Of a stretch of DNA of 64,000 nt, positions 60,601 to 64,000 are shown one piece after another. The notes beneath the pieces were generated by a model that had not been told where the DNA came from, ran no database searches, and saw nothing but the letters and a program-made list of their open reading frames with translations. Each line of letters opens with the position of its first letter. The stretch's first letter is position 1. Origin of the DNA: a virus. The position numbers and the translations under genes are program-made. The DNA lies in IMG/VR virus record IMGVR_UViG_3300033571_025639, positions 49,888-113,887 of that record; one strand, given 5' to 3'.

Positions 60601-60875
60601 ATAATATTTCCGCTACTAAACGAAGTATTATTTGTTCCTCCGCTATTAATAGGTAAAATCTCAAAAGATACTCCGTCTTGCCCTGCTGGTCCAGCCGGAC
60701 CTTGTGCTCCAGTATCTCCCTGCGGACCTTTCTCTATGGAAACTAGATTTAATCTATTGAATCTAGTATCAGATATGATTACATTGGTGGTTATAACACT
60801 TTCTGGGTCTCTTTCTTGTGTTATGACCAGATATTTTAATGGCTGAATTTCTTCTTCTACTCTTACTATGCTCAT
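48690..60875 (-). CDS. Giant multidomain tail fibre (4061 aa)
   Basis: An exceptionally long adhesin. In order: an N-terminal docking domain (1-48); six collagen-like triplets (GDTGAQGPAGPAGQ, about 48-66); fibre repeats with LLDG/LLHG (about 305, 548); a YadA-like stretch (about 632-710, NNSLAVGTNNIVSGNNS); a cadherin-like domain (about 1172-1255, FEAKSAYTVRVRTTDRSSQ) followed by a dystroglycan-type Ig segment; duplicated 117-residue units (about 1395-1638) and 29-residue units (about 1640-1705); then, to the end, at least four Ig-like domains with a W-x-(I/L)-x-F ... GLP pattern. The start overlaps the upstream gene by ATGA. No enzyme motif was seen. Such domain sets suit a long flexible host-binding fibre; surface polysaccharide or protein receptors are both possible. 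Confidence 0.85.
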   Translation of the reverse strand: MSIVRVEEEIQPLKYLVITQERDPESVITTNVIISDTRFNRLNLVSIEKGPQGDTGAQGPAGPAGQDGVSFEILPINSGGTNNTSFSSGNIIYYDGNKLSSSNYTFEDLLNSSNANAVTGVFSGSGLYRELVDNTVTLGINAGGGLAINEYNQIVVDDTIVRKVELSIGNITGVVPIDKGGTNNQTFNSNRLLYYDGFKITSFPLATGRILLSGTTIDIVAGSGLTGGGSLTLPSGSVVLNIGGSSDILVENNSISLSVTGTPGTYSKIITDDKGRVVSGTNLTQSDIISILGYTPWHPGNDGQDSGLDADLLDGNNSSYFTNAGNLTGFINLNIVPSSVEPGTYTKVYVNDRGMVALGDNMNYGDIVYSLGYRPVSTTGDTINGSFTVNGDVNLNGDDLTIRDNLPTIGTNSASILPSDPRGFTFLYGGFIPKTGILAFYPADRELKLITNISSSGGEISGGENGFIGDVDGGDQNAIYISNNVSGDINVILLRGKADTLYVSRTDNQVISGVKTFVNGIQIRDQIVITPIAGQSNAPINVGNNSRMVENLNVDLLHGRNSDYFTDAGNMTGLFTYEKVEFDNLDGTPDYIPRFDNRTSDPSRTISDSIIRQKADDTAIIIENNASLHIGSSNSGSFLVNSSAAIGTSNKVFNNNSLAVGTNNIVSGNNSVALNYGSKTLKNKSIAAGNYGYTWSENQLSFGAFAEFDNGQTITQGQYSTIALGLNSSETNGSWTDMSPSIILPKDKTIAYSLEVLMNKAAGTGAALVVFDSGIIKNTTFRNPSNPAQTVNVTSSLKNHAKKEIYNDSQQRRHYYHYKLADNTIIQNLEVTAPPVKSFGVSAQNIDSIYKYIPEFISSTGSYVKTNDGNTILTIEKPVFSGSFLQNSNDYRIKVTSYNHGMTTGCLASLTFSSGLFHNPISKQYTVLDIIDQDHFRVSENFASGYLTGDEIVIDPNSKSLIDSSGSIIISGGYLYTNSPDMYNMPLNAMTILHTGMKVRFRPYESLYPTIAEQTGIIVALTSGSVTFNVPFTGTFNSSSVNSPSVLTFNSYTDHYLSSCSKLYVNIDGYGQQALTRISGAYPATYCGQPTIAFKITGVPQNFSGTPVKVAPGSLNSGLLTLHNKRSFNGTYAKSATRFKKYDGIYTQYPSEDGTSTLSIYNKYLENITLPSTPFSYSLVCGYGDADNASFAISGDYLVARESFNFEAKSAYTVRVRTTDRSSQFLEKRFTIGILNVDESPFLMNPIDDQYLTVDEPWVFMVPTGTFSDETFAGSKSYSGCLSNNSGLPSWLSFNGGQRIFSGTPSLSDTGVLSLKVNVFYNSVLAAYDIFDIHINESGLNIFNYSIQSIDDDSPLKITNLNLSAVTISENMPSGSVIGKFDTAGGYSPHLRFETASNSFSGVLINNSNIISECASFSLYYPTTTLLGRLDTIYTGMSLSATNGLSSATITGILNSLVEINGYTSSGSNRLCVASMTFPDLQYISGIRFVSSLSEWNNQSRVANTGQNFITFDRIVFSGNQDSASNKFSGVLINNSNIISECTSVLGDLNTLIVGMPLSTTSGLSLASVTGILESVVEITGYVSSGSYVISGITPPDLQYISGVRFISSLSEWNDEARVVNTGENSLIFDIPFTGTGINTTITVNNIGKRILLDTRYQGESLSGIITYTAITINNIGKRILLDTRYQGTSRSGLITYTGVLPTNDEYYPSGFQYFASGYVSGVCPSFISQSYIKGFSSETSQYIASTGHYVTGIVSFYTEAGCNDIIISPDQHTNIESNEDSIFINYTSTNQGDIPTDTAHTFFSGYDGTSSFMVNNLSWYPDSGLSSTGSMILNLDKNHGYQILNAKILNQIPVQFDSCINNNSNRKPKNNLFDILAITGNQITINDNQNYLLKENSKPDYFEQPIRASYSTNGFNFNSTIVSGNNSFYDCDSAQVFNLQRNMILGCSSLGSVQQPVRVDSVISGISFNGTVYSGQSILTTSTGLSLYQNQRIYSSLSGWSDRYIYISSYSASSGIIALSRSIDWIMDTGIASSFYTLPIITVNQNLCVPYNRQQNNRTYYNGNIIIINGLSTPKAYLNADDQIKITTFNGSNNFNTNSISQYCQILRINASQTLFSGIAMNGSKNIEPLNQDGNDLYRRNQYRYSDSFGLAWDTELPNVGSLSFIGSCSGFCNIPYFNNIYYHSYGGSTAEWPMDNDGNFVSAPKTGVFTIGVGSSSCQSGTICINIKGFENTDFNNISDIIDRSNIGKTSNITNDNKGYIRPWGTNKKFYFDFSDGAPLLNGSYYITDKIDPYNFTITIPYNAAYFGVSGLVYIIDSDYNLKSNKNPNINNDFIVSNGSINVSGTDNSLFALGINSYNDQSKRWKHLIHLNNSSLPIYSGYTATLHNQINTQLLYLNPNNIEIIGLDYSLDYGQTYSSILESNSLDIPHTFSKPVYLRIQTKNGSEKWSQSLSKSAPRVNIFGIANYSIDNDNIIYNPIDKIWIINIIITDITEILSNRDMIIKVSDETGFDTVSKSINIQFIPQIREALPSYVYANGPDNWSLVYDIKYLPETYTITMSGFPGSSFTIGEDNDLSNDETKIIYGYPGSITGIYYPVLYLKDSVDNILSTSTGEIHILGPSQYAPSYQLNPVGLDDNIYLNIDNSSQSSSFYFYVPAAVNQEETSLTVTLAEAQNYYGVESINYEYSTADRYKVTVALTGNTGYYPNKNIGISIFQPVIDENSVITWTQYTYNKNINLTLYKNFQINTSALTQPLVYDKQEMWSIQFNLVNGILSHRSDIHPTVRLGNLPNIGTYENQPLEYSLNYTYDAINYRWNVEAIGKTDTFGKVTDNIGPKTINIYADDTQSVATRSVNLLFTQTEYLDNIQSTIYSVPNKAYQNTFDIKQADVDTYPSVTIPINLKENTINLSRYYRKYDPNFNLWEYSYSGEPIVDRWDIDIDISNTGTSLSSSQFSTITAKCKGIATDKIQAVGKLSLIELDSFSIGGLPIKITGISYPSYTIVEGSPWDITFKTIFGLENPNFPPTILLSGLPSMCSGYNPSIGLEQQNTCLQYRTWNPIDKSWNFKFKGLPLCGQEGIKPFSILAIDTDTIQDIYLTSDKIGASILYTSLEDNGFSHTPPVIRISGSQQDQNPIQLSPLCNSPINISYIFGPTNRESCAIPTGITGWMVSGTLPPGLSYAISFSGGNPSAPWNNLSSGIITFTGNPTTFANGSLYSQQFGLKVFDARNKSTQRIFTFQDISSANPPSPLNLTVYFDDEKPKYTPIRNMVAGETVSPPQGTRPIDKGNYPNITTYWPPAYSGSLNCTSILPHNQCQTCEFYYSGGNYEELDYKVYLQFSRQLPISNISEGNNLYLEFDYNPTGNKNGFYSLKYSSPNYYVEVPGQTFTTGSGRLVRERKVENVPTYDLQKFNGSLDSNTTKSILGCGSFSNKTSFQILDESGYGLFGRMRPDYSASIPVSGIFSNSDASLTGLNIVQLNNQYTSGISNHIYTVKTYNCWETGYLRISGILLPAPIVELTDPAPASEAPFAYNNQQYYVGSRCAYGNTAEQRDLQDNKRDTTINYRITNLLTNSVYQNSQVGSNQAIAFNHSEAYGTVFSLFLNNNPATFPTYRYNALRYAQNEYFWIHKGGTKNGTITQNSFPPVMIDGIINNKISCLSGVSISGYEGILVGGYIPFNEYPIPVPYYQLPDNSNWTTLSYNPHATGFITKEIENINNPIALSYSHPGNTQPTNQYINISIGANTYGFASGDAVRITFAEDTIPPTSLLLEPVNFSGSFIRIPYNRGGSPAITNSQAYISYRSILLSIDDNTLTIKHKNIPFITGENVDITQGSISTCSNIAPYNYKTIVSSGDSSLLYVSFNGPNSVNYSGSLAVSGITQVNRIWSNQINIAEPTYSKEGYWLFSITGTPTGLYRDYSYKIISVENTGMPVFSGTSLTPKTYSRLYPLYINKPLKINLPQTVIDSGIVNNNGSWSLTFNTDGGLRPIYNNKPEVMINGEICNFNRQLSAPNMLDTYDASTDSWQIVLTNNTNFDWRNEESFELMIFDETGFDIKTINLL
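55785..55960 (-). repeat. Two tandem 87-bp repeats in the giant fibre
   Basis: Units offset by exactly 87 bases, each encoding ITINNIGKRILLDTRYQG and a following (S/T)xxSGxITYT. DNA identity is high, so this is a recent in-frame duplication of 29 residues. The aligned start of CTTGATATCT is at 55814 and 55901. Confidence 0.9.
55970..56690 (-). repeat. Two tandem ~117-residue repeats in the giant fibre
   Basis: Both units start FSGVLINNSNIISEC and end DLQYISG(I/V)RF(V/I)SSLSEWN plus an NTG strand. The aligned end points are 351 bases apart; the upstream unit carries about 11 extra residues near its start. Similarity holds at DNA level in patches. It is probably a beta domain duplicated in place. 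Confidence 0.88.
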
Positions 60876-61315
60876 GAGCTACACGTTCCACAATCATTCT
60901 GTACATTGCTATCACAACCAAAAACATCATCCCCTGGCACATTTCTTGAAATTAATCCTATATTTCCTTGAAGAATACGAAATATTTTTTTACCACCACC
61001 AGTATATAAATCATTAGGTTCTTGTAATTCAAAATCATATCTAGCAGATCCGAAGGAGTAGATAGCAGTTTGAGATGCTGGTATTTTTAGTATGATCTTA
61101 CCGATCTTAGGATCAATAGTGAACTCATATTCTGCTGTTCTATTATTTGTTGAGAAAGTTCTTATGTTTGGTTGTGGTGCTTGGTCCTCTATCCATCTTA
61201 TTCTAGCACACCAATTAGTAATATCTATTGGAATATTTTGATCATCTCTATATTCAAAAGCAATTACAAATGCTGTGCCTTTTTCTATAGTAAAATTATA
61301 GTCAGCTGCTGGCAT
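60872..61315 (-). CDS. Beta-rich virion protein with Cys-rich C-terminus (147 aa)
   Basis: A small protein of Ig-like appearance: strands in ITNWCARIRWIEDQ, AEYEFTIDPKIGKIIL and a closing SARYDFELQEPNDLYTGGGK. It ends with several cysteines (DNVFGC-type spacing, then NDCGTCSS). I recall the same design (LQEPN(D/E)LYTGGG(K/R)) in uncultured aquatic phage proteins of unknown role. Its stop overlaps the giant fibre start by ATGA, so the two are probably made together; it could cap, attach or chaperone that fibre. AAGGA lies about 9 bases before the ATG. Confidence 0.6.
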   Translation of the reverse strand: MPAADYNFTIEKGTAFVIAFEYRDDQNIPIDITNWCARIRWIEDQAPQPNIRTFSTNNRTAEYEFTIDPKIGKIILKIPASQTAIYSFGSARYDFELQEPNDLYTGGGKKIFRILQGNIGLISRNVPGDDVFGCDSNVQNDCGTCSS

Positions 61316-61330
61316 GTTAATAGTCCTTGT

Positions 61331-61846
61331 TTATGAATAGAAAAATCTTGATCGATAGTCGTAATTCTGTATGTATCGTGGATCAAACTTATTGCCAACA
61401 AATGGGCTAAATACCGCCCTAATAGCCGTTGCTTCTTTAACGTCCCAGTGAGAAGTTAGTTCTTCGTATGCTGCACACGGGCCTTGCTCTATAATCATTT
61501 TAAGTCCAGCTAAACTACCGCCAACACTTAAACTAATCGGTCCTAGGGCAGCCCTGATGCCTTCCATAGCAGCTCTGGTTCTTAAGTTGCTTTGGTCAAT
61601 AATGCAGGCGGTTTTCAAAGAAACTAGGCTAATGAAGATGCTGTCATCTAGTGTTGTTGGGTCTGGGGTGATTTGTGGGGTTACTACATTAACAGAATAT
61701 TTATTATCTAATGATACGTCAAATTGGACATATTTAGCAGATACTGTGATAGCCTGTAGTAGTCTCTCGTCGCTAAAAACTGGAGTTTCAGAATAATCGT
61801 CAATTAAAGTGCGTACAATAATTGGAATTTCAATAGACCAGCTCAT
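61331..61846 (-). CDS. Putative head-tail connector/adaptor protein (171 aa)
   Basis: A helical protein starting MSWSIEIPIIVRTLIDDYSE and continuing SDERLLQAITVSAKYVQFDV, the front-helix pattern of gp6-type head-tail connector proteins. A middle segment, RAAMEGIRAALGPISLSVGG, and a closing FVGNKFDPRYIQNYDYR are what I remember from aquatic phage proteins of this place in the genome. AAGGA lies about 7 bases upstream. If correct, the connector is separated from the rest of the neck genes by the 18-kb fibre block. Baseplate or fibre-attachment protein is the alternative. Confidence 0.5.
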   Translation of the reverse strand: MSWSIEIPIIVRTLIDDYSETPVFSDERLLQAITVSAKYVQFDVSLDNKYSVNVVTPQITPDPTTLDDSIFISLVSLKTACIIDQSNLRTRAAMEGIRAALGPISLSVGGSLAGLKMIIEQGPCAAYEELTSHWDVKEATAIRAVFSPFVGNKFDPRYIQNYDYRSRFFYS

Positions 61847-61906
61847 AATTTGATCCTTTTATGGGTATTTGTGGCTGTTCTTTAATACACCCAACCACCA
61901 CTTAAA

Positions 61907-62200
61907 TTAGCGAGGAATTACACTATTATTCGGTGGTCTAGAAAACATTAATCCCTGTAAAATTATAGATGGATTATTTCCAAGAATTTCTAAAACTCTA
62001 TCCTCTATTTGTTTTTGAGTATAGTCACCAATAACGTCGTATTCTTGATCTTTCCATAAAACTAATGGAGTTAGATATGGGTCTATATGACACAGCACAG
62101 TTTTTTTAGAATTATGATCAACCACAATAAGATCCAGATGATCAATTTCCTGTATCGCCCCGACGTGGTTTGTGATAGTGATTTTATTAATTAGTTCCAT
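61907..62200 (-). CDS. Hypothetical small virion-block protein (97 aa)
   Basis: A short acidic protein, beta-rich at the front (MELINKITITNHVGAIQEID) with a helical QKQIEDRVLEILGNNPS part. I do not recognise it. A strong AAGGAG site lies about 7 bases before the ATG. It stands alone between two 60-base gaps, both with good ribosome sites and no clear promoter. The context suggests a late gene; no function can be given. Confidence 0.7.
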   Translation of the reverse strand: MELINKITITNHVGAIQEIDHLDLIVVDHNSKKTVLCHIDPYLTPLVLWKDQEYDVIGDYTQKQIEDRVLEILGNNPSIILQGLMFSRPPNNSVIPR

Positions 62201-62260
62201 AATAGAGCTCCTTGTGACGATATATACACTTTGTACAAATAAATAGTGAGAGGTGTTTAA

Positions 62261-62578
62261 TTATATGACTGATGTTTCTACCCATAAGCCAGTATTTTCA
62301 TCCAAAGTGTATCCTTCGCCGGGATAAGGTGGAACAAAAGCGCCCTCTGGAAAATTTATGTCTTCACGGAAAATGTAACCTACACCAGCATAATTTTTCC
62401 TATATGGTATTTCTCCATTTATATGTACTCCCTTTATAGTATTATATGATGTACGCTTGCAAACTTGATTTCTAATATTGGAATAGTAAATCTCCCAATC
62501 AAAATCTAAAGATTCATTATTTCCAACAATAACTTCTGTTACCACATTATTTTCATCTAAAAAAGCGTAGTGTGCCAT
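62261..62578 (-). CDS. Small conserved phage protein of the RKNYAGxGY type (105 aa)
   Basis: Starts MAHYAFLDENNVVTEVIVGN and contains YRKNYAGVGYIF and a closing PPYPGEGYTLDENTGLWVE. I remember this arrangement (AH(F/Y)AxLDENNxV ... RKNYAGIGYxxD ... AFIPPxP) as a small conserved protein common in cyanophages and other marine phages, usually close to fibre or structural genes, with no proven role. The match is to memory, not to a search. The ATG follows the preceding stop by one base. Confidence 0.75.
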   Translation of the reverse strand: MAHYAFLDENNVVTEVIVGNNESLDFDWEIYYSNIRNQVCKRTSYNTIKGVHINGEIPYRKNYAGVGYIFREDINFPEGAFVPPYPGEGYTLDENTGLWVETSVI

Positions 62579-62579
62579 A

Positions 62580-63452
62580 TTAATAAAAACTCACTGTGTC
62601 TGTTCCGGCGGTAATAGTCACTATTCTATCGCTACCAGAAATTGTTGATGAATACGTTAAACCCACGCCAATAATTATATTTAAAGTTGAATTAAATTTT
62701 AAGATTACTACTCCAGACCCTCCAGAGCCTCCAGTAACATTGGTACTACCGCCACCGCCACCACCACCAGTATTTGTGCTTCCAGCACTACCATTAGTTT
62801 GACCTGTTGCCGATCCTCCTCTACCACCGCCCCCAGAGCCACCAACAGCAAAATTGCCAGCGTTTGCTGAACCTCCACCACCACCGCCACCATATGTGGA
62901 GCCTGTGCTTGTAGAAACCTTGCCCGCTCCTCCTGCACCTCCGCGAGTTCCAGCCGCAGTGGCTCCAGCGGCAGCACCAGCGCCGCCTCCTCCACCAGAA
63001 AAACCGGCTGCTGTCCCAACGGTTCCAACGTTGCCCTGACCCACAGACAAGCCGGGACCATTGGTTGCATAGCCGCCACCGCCAGAAGAACCGGGATATC
63101 CCGGTCCATAAAGACCGGCAGTAGCACTAGCTACAACTCGTGTTCCACCAGAACCACCACCAACGCTAATTATATTGGCAAATGTGGATGGTGAGCCAAG
63201 GCTAGCTCTCGTATCCTGTGCTGTACTCGCAGAGCCTCCAGCACCAATAGTAACGCTATAAGCTGTTCCAAGCGTAATAATAACTGCTTGTTCTTGAACA
63301 CCTCCACCTCCTCCACCAGCACCATAAAATCCACCACCGCCACCACCGCCAACAATCAATGCAGTAATACTAGTGGGTGCAGTAACACCATTAATACCAT
63401 ATGGTACTGAGGCTATTGTTGCATTTCCAATAGAATAAATACCTTGATTCAT
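62580..63452 (-). CDS. Glycine-rich fibre/tip protein (290 aa)
   Basis: Gly-rich runs (VGGGGGGGFYGAGGGGGG; YGGGGGGGSANAGNFAVGG) alternate with Ser/Thr/Ala strands, the pattern of phage glycine-rich fibre domains that can form poly-Gly-II sheets, as in the T-even tip adhesin gp38 of phage S16. The last 45 residues (GVGLTYSSTISGSDRIVTIT) are a separate beta domain. The start overlaps the previous stop as TAATG. The stretch is much richer in G+C than its neighbours because of Gly and Ala codons. Receptor-binding tip protein is the likely class; the receptor is unknown. Confidence 0.7.
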   Translation of the reverse strand: MNQGIYSIGNATIASVPYGINGVTAPTSITALIVGGGGGGGFYGAGGGGGGVQEQAVIITLGTAYSVTIGAGGSASTAQDTRASLGSPSTFANIISVGGGSGGTRVVASATAGLYGPGYPGSSGGGGYATNGPGLSVGQGNVGTVGTAAGFSGGGGGAGAAAGATAAGTRGGAGGAGKVSTSTGSTYGGGGGGGSANAGNFAVGGSGGGGRGGSATGQTNGSAGSTNTGGGGGGGSTNVTGGSGGSGVVILKFNSTLNIIIGVGLTYSSTISGSDRIVTITAGTDTVSFY

Positions 63453-63835
63453 TATAGATCTGCCCCAAGTGCTGTAACGTGAGTTGCCTGAGATACTGAC
63501 GTTGTTACTCTAACTGACCAAGAATTGCTCGGTAAAATCAAATTATTATATGTGGTGCTTACTCTAGTTTGTTGAACAGTAGCTGATCCTGTCGCTGCGG
63601 CTACTGTAACTTCATCAAATAGCCAGTAAGTTGTTCCGTCATGTAAAAATATTCTAACAATAGCAGCAGCACTAGTTGCTGCACATTTTACTATTATTTC
63701 TGCTATTCTCGTACCTGTGCTAGATCCTGTTATTAATGTTCCAACATTCGTTGGTGCTGTATAACTAGAATCTGCTGTTGCTATTGAAACTGCTGTCATT
63801 CTTGGAGTGACCGCAAAAACCGGACTAGCTGCCAT
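63452..63835 (-). CDS. Small beta-rich virion protein (127 aa)
   Basis: Rich in Ala, Thr, Val and Ser, with regular strands (RIAEIIVKCAATSAAAIVRI; TYWLFDEVTVAAATGSA) and a closing SWSVRVTTSVSQATHV. It looks like a small jelly-roll or Ig-like decoration or fibre-associated protein. A strong AGGAGA site lies about 6 bases before the ATG. It is coupled by TAATG to the glycine-rich gene. I recall similar short proteins in uncultured phages with no known role. Confidence 0.6.
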   Translation of the reverse strand: MAASPVFAVTPRMTAVSIATADSSYTAPTNVGTLITGSSTGTRIAEIIVKCAATSAAAIVRIFLHDGTTYWLFDEVTVAAATGSATVQQTRVSTTYNNLILPSNSWSVRVTTSVSQATHVTALGADL

Positions 63836-63844
63836 AATATTCTC

Positions 63845-64000
63845 CTATCTGAAATTAGACCACAAGTAAAGATTACTACTATTTATTATATTAAGAGTGT
63901 TGGTTGGTGTCAAATTATTAGAACCAACTGTAAGATTATTAGTAAATGATCCGCTAGGAGCAGTTAATGGCCCACTAACATTAGTATTAACTCCACTAAC
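63845..64000 (-). CDS. C-terminal end of a fibre-like protein (51 codons visible)
   Basis: The frame is open from base 64000 and ends at TAG (63847-63845). The visible residues (GVNTNVSGPLTAPSGSFTNN and a final NSSNLYLWSNFR) follow the fibre-like pattern of short Gly/Asn/Thr strands, matching the style of the window's other fibre genes. The start lies outside the window, so length and domains cannot be given. Confidence 0.75.
   Translation of the reverse strand, partial: VSGVNTNVSGPLTAPSGSFTNNLTVGSNNLTPTNTLNIINSSNLYLWSNFR

Noticed and set aside
62201-62260. Promoter in the 60-base gap (TATATA near a TTGTAC)
   Set aside because: Spacing and sequence do not make a convincing -35/-10 pair, and no T4-type late TATAAATA box was found there or in the 61847-61906 gap.
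62708-63127. 139-codon minus-strand frame overlapping the glycine-rich gene
   Set aside because: Its Leu/Val/Ala runs are the frame-shifted reading of Gly-rich codons; the annotated frame has the coupled TAATG start.
62700-63360. CRISPR-like or satellite array because of repeated CCACCGCC-type words
   Set aside because: The words are the reverse complement of Gly codon runs in the glycine-rich protein; there are no regular spacers.
1-64000. Stop-codon reassignment, as found in some huge phages
   Set aside because: TAA, TAG and TGA all end genes in good context (for example TAG at 63845, TGA in the ATGA overlaps, TAA at 2288).

Overview
The window is one uninterrupted block of tail and fibre genes from a very large, AT-rich tailed bacteriophage (Caudoviricetes). 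Every supported gene is on the minus strand, so transcription runs from base 64000 towards base 1. Genes are packed end to end, often with 4-base ATGA/GTGA overlaps. The longest non-coding gap is about 90 bases, and no gene-free stretch over 300 bases exists. Stops include TAA, TAG and TGA, so the standard bacterial code applies. I see no tRNA, rRNA, CRISPR array, insertion sequence, integrase or replication gene. The host cannot be named. Several proteins look like families I remember from uncultured aquatic phages, but that is memory, not a search. No tail-sheath gene is visible and the tape measure is huge, so a very long non-contractile tail is the simplest reading.

Layout in transcription order. 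(1) 64000-60872: end of a fibre-like gene, small virion proteins, a glycine-rich fibre-tip-like protein, a putative head-tail connector (61331-61846) and a beta-rich protein. (2) 60875-42799: an adhesion block with a 4061-residue fibre carrying collagen-like, cadherin-like and repeated Ig-like parts; a 383-residue fibre with a related N-terminus; a FN3+LamG protein; a LamG protein; and a fibre with an Mtd-like N-terminus. (3) 42749-37087: neck and tail-tube genes, namely a Cys-rich protein, two probable tail-completion/terminator proteins, the major tail tube protein, and several small genes in the tail-assembly-chaperone position. One is a 50-codon gene at 39330-39482. A strong intrinsic-terminator-like hairpin follows, only 20 bases before the tape measure start. 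(4) 36995-13794: one tape measure gene of 7733 codons. (5) 13775-1: a beta-solenoid fibre-like protein, a distal tail protein, a large hub-like protein with two CxxC pairs, and a further Cys-rich tail protein cut by the window edge.

The most unusual object is the tape measure protein. Between a conventional tape-measure front part, a long helical/membrane-active middle and a conventional C-terminus, it carries a string of compact modules. These are separated by glycine-rich linkers of two kinds: short GG-x-(V/I)QxF-xx-GG brackets, and a longer linker with the core PRGTDTVPAMLTPGEFVVN, present six times almost unchanged in protein but diverged at synonymous sites. The modules show a P-loop, a GxxxPTxxGH/ISGT nucleotidylyltransferase signature, a HAD phosphatase signature (DFDRT), an ADP-ribosyltransferase-like fold lacking the usual first Arg, two separate HExxH metallopeptidase signatures, and an EF-hand region. 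I infer a tail that carries enzyme or effector cargo on its tape measure and could deliver it ahead of, or with, the genome. Activity and delivery are not shown by sequence alone.
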